A program made the position numbers and the translations under genes. This document shows positions 1 to 6,043 of a stretch of DNA of 6,043 nucleotides, piece by piece. The notes beneath the pieces were generated by a model. It did no database searches. It saw nothing but the letters and a program-made list of their open reading frames with translations, and was not told the DNA's origin. The DNA is from an uncultured Actinomyces sp. (lineage in GTDB: Bacteria; Actinomycetota; Actinomycetes; Actinomycetales; Actinomycetaceae): assembly GCA_915069725.1 (NCBI GenBank), contig CAJZFF010000125.1:1-6043 (forward strand), read 5' to 3'. How positions within the stretch are numbered: the first letter of the stretch is position 1; each line of letters begins with the position of its first letter.

Positions 1-324
1 GCGGTGGCCGGCGTCGTCGCCCGGTGGCGGGCCATCGTGGGCGATCAGGTCGCCGAGCACTGCACCATCGAGTCCTTCGACGCCGGGCGCATCACCCTGC
101 GCGCGTCGTCCTCGAGCTGGGCCCAGCAGCTCCGGCTCCTCCAGCCCACCATCGAGGCCAGGATCGTCGAGGCGCTGCGCTCGGGTCCCGGCGGCCGCCA
201 GGCCGGAGGGATCAGCACCGGCGACGGGGTGGAGCTGCGGATCCTGGGGCCGGCCGGCCCGACCTGGAAGCGCCGCGGAGTCGGCCTGCGCGGTACCCGC
301 GGTCCGCGCGATACCTACGGATAG
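1..324 (+). CDS. dciA: DciA family protein (DUF721), 3' part only
   Basis: C-terminal 107 residues of a DUF721/DciA protein; the reading frame is open to the left edge, so the true start lies outside the window and the GTG at position 4 is internal. Visible family features are the WRAIVG segment near the left edge, the RITLRASSSSWAQQLRLLQ core (the usual 'W..QL..L' signature), and the ending RGPRDTYG, which closely resembles the end of actinobacterial members such as mycobacterial Rv0004. DciA is known as the ancestral partner or loader of the replicative helicase DnaB; that role is family knowledge and is not shown here. Its place directly before gyrB is the standard actinobacterial order (recF, DUF721, gyrB, gyrA). 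It ends 326 bases before gyrB and no clear terminator follows, so read-through into gyrB is possible. Confidence 0.92.
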   Translation, partial: AVAGVVARWRAIVGDQVAEHCTIESFDAGRITLRASSSSWAQQLRLLQPTIEARIVEALRSGPGGRQAGGISTGDGVELRILGPAGPTWKRRGVGLRGTRGPRDTYG

Positions 325-491
325 TGGCAGCGCAGGTATCATTGGCATCGCACCGGCCGCAGCCGCCGTCGTCGCAAAGACACGGAGCGGGCGCCAGGCG
401 TCGGGCGATGCGGTGATCCAGGCGAGACGGAGGTGACCACGGGCACGCCCCCAGCTGCTCACGGTGCCGCGGTTCACGGGCCTATCTACGC

Positions 492-497
492 TAGAAT
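492..497 (+). promoter_or_regulatory. Candidate -10 box of a gyrB promoter
   Basis: TAGAAT matches five of six bases of the sigma-70-type TATAAT and is one of only two convincing -10 boxes in the gap. Upstream, TTCACG at 473-478 resembles TTGACA but the spacer would be only 13 bases, and GGTTCA at 471-476 gives 15, so the -35 is weak or absent. Transcription would begin near 503-506 and leave a leader of about 145 bases before the gyrB start. Weak -35 elements are common in actinobacterial promoters; the assignment rests on pattern only. Confidence 0.4.
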
Positions 498-510
498 GCG
501 GTGAAACCGC
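498..510 (+). repeat. Small dyad at the predicted transcription start
   Basis: GCGGT (498-502) and ACCGC (506-510) are perfect inverted repeats around a GAA loop, immediately after the -10-like box. It could be a DNA dyad for a regulator or a tiny hairpin at the transcript's 5' end. At 5 base pairs it may also be chance. Confidence 0.35.
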
Positions 511-548
511 CCAAGGTGCGCCCAGGACCGTCCTGATGTACCCACCTA

Positions 549-560
549 CGTGTGCACACG
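549..560. promoter_or_regulatory. 12-base perfect palindrome in the gyrB leader
   Basis: CGTGTGCACACG is a perfect palindrome with no spacer, so it cannot itself fold into an RNA hairpin but could be a binding site for a dimeric protein. Its right half overlaps the outer arm of the neighbouring hairpin. No regulator can be named. Confidence 0.4.
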
Positions 561-583
561 ATCCTCCTCAGGATCGTCGTGTG
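555..583 (+). promoter_or_regulatory. Leader hairpin 1, with anti-SD sequence in its loop
   Basis: ACGATCCT (558-565) and AGGATCGT (570-577) pair perfectly over 8 base pairs around a CCTC tetraloop. CAC (555-557) and GTG (581-583) can extend the stem past a 3-base bulge. There is no run of T after it, so it is not a classical terminator. CTCCTCA at 564-570, which covers the loop and its edges, is exactly complementary to TGAGGAG at 634-640, which contains the gyrB SD. Hairpin formation and SD pairing would exclude each other, which suggests (as inference) translational control. Confidence 0.5.
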
Positions 584-600
584 AAGGGGCCGGACGGAGA

Positions 601-624
601 CATCGGACCACTGAGGTCCCGATG
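601..624 (+). promoter_or_regulatory. Leader hairpin 2, just before the gyrB SD
   Basis: CATCGGACC (601-609) pairs with GGTCC-C-GATG (615-624) in a 9-base-pair stem with one bulged C at 620 and a 5-base ACTGA loop. It ends 10 bases before the gyrB SD and has no T tract, so it is more likely a 5' UTR element than a terminator. It would bring hairpin 1 close to the SD. Confidence 0.5.
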
Positions 625-634
625 CGCACAGATT

Positions 635-640
635 GAGGAG
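635..640 (+). promoter_or_regulatory. gyrB ribosome binding site
   Basis: GAGGAG lies 10 bases before the GTG start at 651 and is the only good SD near the N-terminus, so it decides the start. The next in-frame GTG (672) has no SD. Confidence 0.8.
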
Positions 641-645
641 CAACT

Positions 646-655
646 GACACGTGTC
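646..655. repeat. Palindrome GACACGTGTC over the gyrB start codon
   Basis: A 10-base perfect palindrome that includes the GTG start (651-653). Its core ACACGTG recurs at 2692-2698 in the gyrB-gyrA gap. It may be an operator or a chance result of the start context. Confidence 0.35.
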
Positions 656-2678
656 TGACCAGGACGCCACTGTGAATCACGATTACGGAGCCTCGGACAT
701 CACCGTCCTCGAAGGGCTCGAAGCGGTCCGGAAGCGCCCCGGCATGTACATCGGTTCCACCGGTGAGCGGGGCCTGCACCATCTCGTCTACGAGGTCGTC
801 GACAACTCCGTCGACGAGGCCCTGGCCGGCTACTGCGACCACATCGAGGTCACCATCCTGGCCGACGGCGGCGTGCGCGTCAGCGACAACGGCCGCGGCA
901 TCCCGGTCGACGAGCACCCCACCGAGCACAAGCCCACCGTCGAGGTCGTCATGACGATCCTGCACGCCGGCGGCAAGTTCGGGGGCGGCGGCTACGCCGT
1001 CTCCGGCGGTCTGCACGGCGTGGGCATCTCCGTGGTCAACGCCCTGTCCACCCGGGTGGACACCGAGGTCCGCCGTCAGGGCTTCGTGTGGCGCATGTCC
1101 TTCGCCGACGGCGGGCGCCCCATCACCGAGCTCGTCAAGGGCGAGACCACCGAGTCCACCGGCACCACCCAGACCTTCTACCCGGACCCGAGCATCTTCG
1201 AGACGGTCGACTTCGACTACGAGACGCTGCGCCGTCGCTTCCAGCAGATGGCCTTCCTCAACAAGGGCCTGCGCATCACCCTGACCGACGAGCGCCTCGG
1301 CGTCCAGGACGCCGGCGACGAGATCGCCGGGGACGACTCGGCCCCCGACGCCCCCGAGGTCGGCTTCCGCACCGACTCCTACTGCTACGAGCACGGCCTG
1401 CGCGACTACGTCGCCTTCCTCAACAAGTCCAAGAAGGCCGAGCTCGTCCACCCCGAGATCATCGACTTCGAGGCCGAGCAGTCCCTGGGCGAGAACCACT
1501 CCATCAGCCTGGAGATCGCCATGCAGTGGACCAGCGCCTACTCCGAGTCGGTCCACACCTACGCCAACACGATCAACACCACCGAGGGCGGCACCCACGA
1601 GGAGGGCTTCCGCACGGCCCTGACCACCCTGGTCAACAAGTACGCCCGGGACAAGGGCCTGCTCAAGGAGCGCGACGACAACCTCACCGGTGACGACATC
1701 CGTGAGGGGCTGACCGCCGTCATCTCCGTCAAGCTCTCCGAGCCGCAGTTCGAGGGTCAGACCAAGACCAAGCTCGGCAACACCGAGGCGCGCACCTTCG
1801 TCCAGCAGACGGTCTACGCCCAGCTCGGCGACTGGCTGGACTCCCACCCCGGTGACGCCCGCGCCATCATCACCAAGGCCTCCCAGGCCGCCGCCGCGCG
1901 CCTGGCCGCCCGTAAGGCCCGCGAGGCCACCCGCCGCAAGGGCGTCCTGGAGTCGGCCTCCATGCCGGGCAAGCTGCGCGACTGCTCCTCGAAGAACGCC
2001 GCGGACTCCGAGATCTTCATCGTCGAGGGAGACTCCGCCGGTGGCTCCGCCGTCGGCGGCCGCGACCCCGAGCACCAGGCGATCATGCCGATCCGCGGCA
2101 AGATCCTCAACGTGGAGAAGGCGCGCCTGGACCGGGCCCTGTCCTCCGACACGATCCGCAGCCTCATCACCGCCTTCGGCACCGGCATCGGTGAGGACTT
2201 CGACATCACCAAGCTGCGCTACGGCAAGATCGTCATCATGGCCGACGCCGACGTCGACGGCCAGCACATCGCCACCCTCCTGCTGACTCTCCTGTTCCGC
2301 TACATGCGCCCCCTCATCGAGCACGGCCACACCTACATCGCCATGCCGCCGCTGTACCGGCTCAAGTGGTCCAACGCCGAGCACGAGTTCGCCTACTCCG
2401 ACGCCGAGCGCGACAAGCTCCTGGCCGCCGGACAGGAGAAGGGCCGCCGCCTTCCCAAGGACGGTGGGATCCAGCGCTACAAGGGTCTGGGCGAGATGAA
2501 CGACCACGAGCTGTGGGAGACCACCATGGACCCCACGACCCGGATCCTCAAGCAGGTCACGCTCGATGAGGCGGCCGACGCCGACGAGACCTTCGCGATC
2601 CTCATGGGCGACGACGTCGAGCAGCGGCGCTCCTTCATCCAGCGCAACGCCTCCGACGTCCGCTTCCTGGACATCTGA
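651..2678 (+). CDS. gyrB: DNA gyrase subunit B (ATPase/TOPRIM subunit)
   Basis: 675-residue GyrB, the normal length for actinobacteria, which lack the extra proteobacterial insert. ATP hydrolysis by GyrB drives strand passage by the GyrA2GyrB2 complex in the nucleoid. Domains in order: GHKL ATPase (about 15-215) with [10 protein letters not shown] (catalytic Glu48, Mg-binding Asn52), DNGRGIP (Asp79, aminocoumarin-contact Arg82) and the GGLHGVG ATP lid (119-125); transducer (about 240-410) with the QTKTK loop (370-374, Lys372 expected to contact ATP); TOPRIM with EGDSAGGSA (catalytic Glu459) and DADVDG (Asp532, Asp534, Asp536); C-terminal RYKGLGEM (609-616). Every key residue checked is intact. 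Residues 218-238 are an acidic variable linker between the first two domains. The GTG start at 651 is chosen because of the SD at 635-640. It is probably co-transcribed with gyrA, 68 bases downstream. Identification is certain; regulation by the leader is inferred. Confidence 0.99.
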   Translation: MSDQDATVNHDYGASDITVLEGLEAVRKRPGMYIGSTGERGLHHLVYEVVDNSVDEALAGYCDHIEVTILADGGVRVSDNGRGIPVDEHPTEHKPTVEVVMTILHAGGKFGGGGYAVSGGLHGVGISVVNALSTRVDTEVRRQGFVWRMSFADGGRPITELVKGETTESTGTTQTFYPDPSIFETVDFDYETLRRRFQQMAFLNKGLRITLTDERLGVQDAGDEIAGDDSAPDAPEVGFRTDSYCYEHGLRDYVAFLNKSKKAELVHPEIIDFEAEQSLGENHSISLEIAMQWTSAYSESVHTYANTINTTEGGTHEEGFRTALTTLVNKYARDKGLLKERDDNLTGDDIREGLTAVISVKLSEPQFEGQTKTKLGNTEARTFVQQTVYAQLGDWLDSHPGDARAIITKASQAAAARLAARKAREATRRKGVLESASMPGKLRDCSSKNAADSEIFIVEGDSAGGSAVGGRDPEHQAIMPIRGKILNVEKARLDRALSSDTIRSLITAFGTGIGEDFDITKLRYGKIVIMADADVDGQHIATLLLTLLFRYMRPLIEHGHTYIAMPPLYRLKWSNAEHEFAYSDAERDKLLAAGQEKGRRLPKDGGIQRYKGLGEMNDHELWETTMDPTTRILKQVTLDEAADADETFAILMGDDVEQRRSFIQRNASDVRFLDI

Positions 2679-2746
2679 GCGGTACCGAGCCACACGTGAA
2701 GCGCCGGCCCGCTGCCGGCGACCTCCTCTGAACACGAAGGAATCCT
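2679..2746 (+). promoter_or_regulatory. gyrB-gyrA spacer with GC-rich hairpin
   Basis: CGCCGGC (2702-2708) and GCCGGCG (2714-2720) form a perfect 7-base-pair stem with a 5-base loop CCGCT. No T tract follows, so a full terminator is unlikely; it could tune the ratio of the two subunits or mark an mRNA processing site. CCTCCTC follows directly at 2722-2728, the same 7-mer found in gyrB leader hairpin 1 (563-569). CACGTG sits at 2693-2698. I see no promoter for gyrA in this gap. Confidence 0.5.
2736..2741 (+). promoter_or_regulatory. gyrA ribosome binding site
   Basis: GAAGGA, 5 bases before the GTG start at 2747. It supports the chosen start and is somewhat weaker than the gyrB SD. Confidence 0.75.
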
Positions 2747-5428
2747 GTGAGCGACGAAGTTGAAGAGATCATCGGCGACGAGGGAGCGACGAGCGTAGCC
2801 GTCCCCGAGCGCATCCAGCCGGTCGACCTCCAGATGGAGATGCAGCGCTCCTACCTCGACTACGCGATGAGCGTCATCGTGGGCCGGGCCCTGCCCGACG
2901 TGCGCGACGGGCTCAAGCCGGTCCACCGCCGCGTCCTGTACGCCATGTACGACGGCGGCTACCGCCCCACCGCCTCCTTCTCCAAGTCCTCCCGCGTCGT
3001 CGGCGACGTCATGGGGACCTACCACCCCCACGGCGACAGCGCCATCTACGATGCCCTGGCCCGCCTGGTCCAGTGGTGGTCGCTGCGCTACCCGCTGGTG
3101 GCCGGCCAGGGGAACTTCGGCACGCCCGGCAACCTGGGGCCCGCCGCCCCCCGGTACACCGAGTGCAAGATGGCGCCCCTGGCCATGGAGATGCTCCGGG
3201 ACATCGACGAGGACAGCGTCGACTTCCAGGACAACTACGACGGACGCAACCAGGAGCCGGTCATCCTGCCGTCGAGGTTCCCCAACCTCCTGGTCAACGG
3301 CTCCGAGGGCATCGCCGTCGGCATGGCCACCCGCATCCCGCCGCACAACTTGCGCGAGGTCGCCCGCGGAGCCCAGTGGTACCTCGAGCACCCCGACGCC
3401 TCGCGCGAGGAGCTGCTCGACGCCCTCATCGAGCGGATCCCCGGACCCGACTTCCCCACCGGCGCCACCATCCTGGGCCGGCGGGGCATCGAGGACGCCT
3501 ACCGCACCGGCCGCGGATCCATCACCCAGCGGGCCGTGGTCAACGTCGAGGAGATCCAGGGCCGCCAGTGCCTGGTGGTCACCGAGCTGCCCTACCAGGT
3601 CAACCCCGACAACCTGGCCGACAAGATCGCCCAGCTCGTGCGCGACGGCCAGGTCACCGGCATCGCCGACATCCGTGACGAGACCTCCGGGCGCACCGGT
3701 CAGCGACTGGTCATCGTCCTCAAGCGTGACGCCGTCGCCAAGGTGGTCCTCAACAACCTCTACAAGCGCACCCAGCTCCAGGACAACTTCCCGGCCAACA
3801 TGCTCGCCCTGGTCGACGGGGTGCCGCGCACCCTGAGCCTGGACGGGTTCGTGCGCCACTGGGTGAGCCACCAGATCGACGTCATCGTGCGCCGCTCCCG
3901 CTTCCGCCTGCGCAAGGCCGAGGAGCGCCTCCACATCCTCGAGGGTCTGCTCAAGGCCATCGACGCCCTCGACGCCGTCATCGCCCTCATCCGGCGCTCG
4001 CCCACTACCGAGGAGGCCCGCACCGGCCTCATGGGGCTGCTGGATGTCGACGAGGCCCAGGCCGAGGCCATCCTCTCCCTCCAGCTGCGCCGTCTGGCCG
4101 CCCTGGAGCGCCTCAAGATCCAGGAGGAGTCCGAGGAGCTGCGCGCCCGGGTCAAGGACCTGCGCGAGATCATCGCCTCCCCGGAGCGCCAGCGAGGCAT
4201 CGTCTCCGACGAGCTGGCCGAGATCGTCGAGAAGTACGGCGACGAGCGCCGCACCCGGATCGTGCCCTTCGACGGCGAGATGAGCATGGAGGACCTCATC
4301 CCCGAGGAGGACGTGGTCGTCACCATCACCCGCTCCGGCTACGCCAAGCGCACCCGCACCGACTCCTACCGCTCCCAGCACCGCGGCGGCAAGGGCATCC
4401 GCGGGGCCACGCTGCGCGAGGACGACGTCGTCGACCACTTCTTCGTCACCACGACGCACCGCTGGCTGCTGTTCTTCACCAACTACGGCCGCGTCTACCG
4501 CGCCAAGGGCTACGAGCTGCCCGAGGGCGGGCGCGACTCCAAGGGCCAGCACGTGGCCAACCTCCTGGCCTTCCAGCCCGGCGAGGAGATCGCCCAGGTC
4601 ATGGAGCTCCAGGACTACGACCAGGCCGACTACCTGGTCCTGGCCACCCGCCGCGGCCTGGTGAAGAAGACCCGCCTGAGCGAGTACAACTCCAACCGCT
4701 CCGGCGGCGTCATCGCCATCAACCTGCGCCAGGACGAGGAGGGCAACTACGACGAGCTCGTCTCCGCCCGCCTCCTGAGCACCGGGCAGGACCTCCTGCT
4801 GGTCTCCCACGCCGGCCAGTCCCTGCGATTCCACGCCGACGACGACACCCTGCGCCCCACGGGCCGGGCCACCAGCGGCGTCACCGGAATGCGCTTCCGT
4901 GAGGACGACTACCTGCTGGCCATGGACGTCGTCGACCCCTCCTGGCAGGACGCGGACCTGTTCGTCGTCACCGAGGGCGGCTACGCCAAGCGCACCAACG
5001 TCGTGGACTACCCCGTCAAGGGTCGTGGCGGCCTGGGCGTCAAGGTCGCCAACCTCGTCGAGGCCCGAGGCAACCTCGTGGGCGCCCTGGTGACCGACTC
5101 CGGGGACGAGGTCCTGTGCATCATGGCCTCGGGCAAGGTGGTCCGCTCCGCCGTCGTCGAGGTCTCGCGCACGGGTAGGACCACGCAGGGCGTGACTTTC
5201 GCCAAGCCCGACGCCGGAGACCGCATCATCGCTGTGGCCCGCAACACCGAACGGGACATGGAGGAGGCGGTCGATGCCGCCGATAGCGCCCCGAGTGCCG
5301 ACTCGGCGGACTCCACCGACCAGGCCCAGGCTCACCAGGACCCGGAAGGTGACACTGGCGACTCTCCTGCGGACTCAGCGGCTGACACGGTAGCGTTGGA
5401 AGACAACGAGAGTGAGGTCGAAGCATGA
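2747..5428 (+). CDS. gyrA: DNA gyrase subunit A (cleavage/wrapping subunit)
   Basis: 893-residue GyrA, which cuts and rejoins DNA and wraps it to give negative supercoils. Order: short acidic N-terminus (1-20); breakage-reunion domain (about 30-500) with [10 protein letters not shown] (93-102) and catalytic Tyr137 after Arg136 in PRYTE; coiled-coil arm (about 380-480, rich in Glu/Arg/Leu); six-bladed pinwheel (about 515-834) with GYAKRT blade starts at 531 and 745. The GyrA box reads QHRGGKG (544-550), one change from the usual QRRGGKG, which marks this as gyrase rather than ParC. Ser98 and Asp102 correspond to E. coli Ser83 and Asp87, the main quinolone-resistance sites, and are unmutated. 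Residues 835-893 form an acidic Ser/Asp/Ala tail (about 20 Asp/Glu, one Arg), making it roughly 55 residues longer than mycobacterial GyrA. GTG start by SD at 2736-2741. Its TGA overlaps the next gene's ATG. Confidence 0.99.
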   Translation: MSDEVEEIIGDEGATSVAVPERIQPVDLQMEMQRSYLDYAMSVIVGRALPDVRDGLKPVHRRVLYAMYDGGYRPTASFSKSSRVVGDVMGTYHPHGDSAIYDALARLVQWWSLRYPLVAGQGNFGTPGNLGPAAPRYTECKMAPLAMEMLRDIDEDSVDFQDNYDGRNQEPVILPSRFPNLLVNGSEGIAVGMATRIPPHNLREVARGAQWYLEHPDASREELLDALIERIPGPDFPTGATILGRRGIEDAYRTGRGSITQRAVVNVEEIQGRQCLVVTELPYQVNPDNLADKIAQLVRDGQVTGIADIRDETSGRTGQRLVIVLKRDAVAKVVLNNLYKRTQLQDNFPANMLALVDGVPRTLSLDGFVRHWVSHQIDVIVRRSRFRLRKAEERLHILEGLLKAIDALDAVIALIRRSPTTEEARTGLMGLLDVDEAQAEAILSLQLRRLAALERLKIQEESEELRARVKDLREIIASPERQRGIVSDELAEIVEKYGDERRTRIVPFDGEMSMEDLIPEEDVVVTITRSGYAKRTRTDSYRSQHRGGKGIRGATLREDDVVDHFFVTTTHRWLLFFTNYGRVYRAKGYELPEGGRDSKGQHVANLLAFQPGEEIAQVMELQDYDQADYLVLATRRGLVKKTRLSEYNSNRSGGVIAINLRQDEEGNYDELVSARLLSTGQDLLLVSHAGQSLRFHADDDTLRPTGRATSGVTGMRFREDDYLLAMDVVDPSWQDADLFVVTEGGYAKRTNVVDYPVKGRGGLGVKVANLVEARGNLVGALVTDSGDEVLCIMASGKVVRSAVVEVSRTGRTTQGVTFAKPDAGDRIIAVARNTERDMEEAVDAADSAPSADSADSTDQAQAHQDPEGDTGDSPADSAADTVALEDNESEVEA
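5266..5306 (+). repeat. Two small hairpins in the gyrA tail-coding region
   Basis: GGCGG (5266-5270) pairs with CCGCC (5277-5281) around a 6-base loop. CCGAGT (5291-5296) pairs perfectly with ACTCGG (5301-5306) around a GCCG tetraloop. They lie in the stretch encoding the variable acidic tail, about 120 bases before the DUF3566 start. They may be mRNA structure or a by-product of GC-rich repetitive codons. Confidence 0.3.
5414..5417 (+). promoter_or_regulatory. Ribosome binding site of the DUF3566 gene
   Basis: GAGG inside the last codons of gyrA, 7 bases before the ATG at 5425. It supports this start over the in-frame ATG at 5443. Confidence 0.65.
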
Positions 5429-5922
5429 GCCAGCCGGTTTCCATGTCCCCTGACGGTGGGCAGTCCGCAGGTGCCGCATCCATTGTGGGTGGCGCGGATG
5501 CCTCCGGCAACGCGTCGGGCGGCAAGAGCAAGAAGAGCAAGAAGACCATCGCCGGGCCGCGCCGCGTGCGTCTGGCCCTGACCCGGGTCGACCCCTGGTC
5601 AGTGATGAAGGCGAGCTTCCTGCTCAGCTTCGCCGCGGGCATCATGCTCATCGTCGCCACGGCGGTCGTGTGGTTCATGCTCGACGCCATGCATGTGTTC
5701 TCCACCATCGAGGAGCTCGTCAAGACGGTGGCCGGTGAGCGCTCCAACACCTTCTCCGCGATCGTGGCCTACCTCGAGCTGCCACGAGCCCTGGCCGTCT
5801 CCACGATTATCGCCGTGGTGGATATCGTGCTGATGACCGCCCTGACCACTCTGGGTGCCTTTCTCTACAACATCACCGCCACCCTCGTCGGTGGGATCCA
5901 TCTCACGCTTGCGGACGAGTGA
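5425..5922 (+). CDS. DUF3566 two-pass membrane protein
   Basis: 165-residue protein of the actinobacterial DUF3566 family, the positional and sequence counterpart of mycobacterial Rv0007. Layout: a low-complexity, probably disordered Gly/Ser/Ala N-terminus (1-33); a basic cluster KSKKSKK (34-40); a conserved-looking juxtamembrane stretch [17 protein letters not shown] (46-62); first membrane helix about 63-86; an outer loop about 87-121; second helix about 122-147; short tail. By the positive-inside rule both ends should be cytoplasmic. It has no signal peptide or catalytic motif that I can see, and the function is unknown. ATGA overlap with gyrA and the SD inside gyrA indicate translational coupling. 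The conserved link to gyrase in actinobacteria suggests a role in chromosome or cell-envelope biology at the growing cell, but that is inference only. Confidence 0.9.
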   Translation: MSQPVSMSPDGGQSAGAASIVGGADASGNASGGKSKKSKKTIAGPRRVRLALTRVDPWSVMKASFLLSFAAGIMLIVATAVVWFMLDAMHVFSTIEELVKTVAGERSNTFSAIVAYLELPRALAVSTIIAVVDIVLMTALTTLGAFLYNITATLVGGIHLTLADE

Positions 5923-5928
5923 TCGGAT

Positions 5929-5958
5929 TTGGTCTGCGATAGCCGGACAGGTTAATCT
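5929..5958 (+). promoter_or_regulatory. Possible promoter of tRNA-Ile
   Basis: TTGGTC (5929-5934) and TAATCT (5953-5958) are separated by 18 bases and would start transcription about 5-8 bases before the tRNA. The -35 matches only three bases of TTGACA. The -10 is enclosed by inverted arms CCGGA (5943-5947) and TCCGG (5961-5965). Confidence 0.4.
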
Positions 5959-5971
5959 TCTCCGGTCGCAA

Positions 5972-6043
5972 GGGCCTATAGCTCAGTTGGTTAGAGCGCA
6001 TCCCTGATAAGGATGAGGTCGCTGGTTCGAGTCCAGCTAGGCC
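5972..6043 (+). tRNA. tRNA-Ile (anticodon GAU), 3' end cut by window
   Basis: Complete cloverleaf by eye except for the last bases. Acceptor 5' strand GGGCCTA (5972-5978) pairs with TAGGCC (6038-6043), with one more C and the discriminator expected beyond the edge. D stem GCTC/GAGC (5981-5984, 5994-5997); anticodon stem CATCC/GGATG (5999-6003, 6011-6015) with loop CTGATAA and anticodon GAT at 6006-6008; variable loop AGGTC; T stem GCTGG/CCAGC (6021-6025, 6033-6037) with loop TTCGAGT. It decodes AUC and AUU isoleucine codons. Its place after the DUF3566 gene matches ileT in mycobacteria, where alaT follows. Confidence 0.97.

Larger units (their letters stand above)
325..650 (+). other. gyrB upstream/leader region, no credible gene
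   Basis: A 326-base non-coding stretch. The first part (325-460) holds nothing I can support beyond a lone -10-like TATCAT at 337-342 without a partner -35. The second part (460-650) is richer: a TAGAAT box at 492-497, small dyads at 498-510 and 524-534, a 12-base palindrome at 549-560, hairpins at 558-577 and 601-624, and the gyrB Shine-Dalgarno at 635-640. A 64-codon frame from GTG 464 to 658 exists but has no ribosome binding site and no recognisable protein character. I saw no DnaA-box-like sequence (TTNTCCACA). Confidence 0.7.

Noticed and set aside
288..309. GCGCGG/CCGCGC inverted repeat at the end of dciA
   Set aside because: 10-base loop, no T tract, and lies in codons for the conserved RGTRGPRDTYG ending, so explained by protein coding; not a terminator.
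337..342. TATCAT as a second gyrB promoter
   Set aside because: Good -10 likeness but no -35 within 15-19 bases; kept only as a possibility for mapping.
24..416. 130-codon frame overlapping the dciA end
   Set aside because: Arg/His/Pro/Ala-rich out-of-frame shadow of dciA running into the gap.
394..425. Direct repeat CCAGGCG (394-400 and 418-424)
   Set aside because: Seven bases, two copies, in GC-rich DNA; expected by chance.
464..658. 64-codon frame upstream of and overlapping the gyrB start
   Set aside because: GTG start without a Shine-Dalgarno, contains the candidate -10 box and both leader hairpins, and the protein looks random.
546..2735. 729-codon open frame on the minus strand opposite gyrB
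   Set aside because: Shadow of the gyrB codon pattern in GC-rich DNA. Its product is a Gly/Val/Ala/Asp/Leu-rich low-complexity string with no domain, and gyrB on the + strand is unmistakable.
2477..5335. 952-codon open frame on the minus strand opposite gyrA
   Set aside because: Same codon-bias shadow. No recognisable domain, spans the end of gyrB and the intergenic gap, and mirrors gyrA.
5382..5396. CTGACA and TAGCGT as a promoter for the DUF3566 gene
   Set aside because: The two elements are only 3 bases apart, so they cannot form one promoter; the gene is better explained by coupling to gyrA.
5972..6043. tRNA-Ile as an integration site
   Set aside because: tRNA genes often serve as attachment sites, but the window ends here and no integrase or repeated tRNA fragment is visible.

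Overview
This is ordinary, well-conserved core chromosome from a high-GC Gram-positive bacterium (Actinomycetota). The gene order is end of dciA (DUF721), gyrB, gyrA, a small DUF3566 membrane-protein gene, then tRNA-Ile(GAU), all on the + strand. It matches the origin-proximal order known in mycobacteria (Rv0004-gyrB-gyrA-Rv0007-ileT), so the window very probably lies just downstream of dnaA-dnaN-recF. Protein wording and strong G/C at third codon positions suggest an Actinomyces-like organism. That family-level guess is an inference and not proven here.

Layout: 1-324 is the 3' part of dciA. 325-650 is a gyrB leader without a credible gene. It holds a -10-like box, several dyads and hairpins, and the gyrB Shine-Dalgarno (SD). 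651-2678 is gyrB (675 aa). 2679-2746 is a short gap with a GC-rich hairpin and the gyrA SD. 2747-5428 is gyrA (893 aa) with a long acidic C-terminal tail. 5425-5922 is the DUF3566 gene, overlapping gyrA by ATGA. 5923-5971 is a short spacer with a possible tRNA promoter. From 5972, tRNA-Ile(GAU) runs off the window's right edge, lacking only its last bases.

How it works together: GyrB (ATPase and TOPRIM) and GyrA (strand cleavage and wrapping) form the A2B2 gyrase that introduces negative supercoils. DciA acts with the replicative helicase, so the neighbourhood serves replication and DNA topology. The DUF3566 protein is a two-pass membrane protein of unknown role, translationally coupled to gyrA.

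I found no defence system, mobile element, CRISPR or foreign island. The most interesting unexplained signal is in the gyrB leader. A hairpin loop there carries a 7-base sequence exactly complementary to the gyrB SD region, which could let the leader switch gyrB translation on and off. Lesser points are repeated CACGTG-type palindromes near both gyrase start regions, a Ser/Asp-rich GyrA tail, and the lack of a visible terminator before the tRNA.
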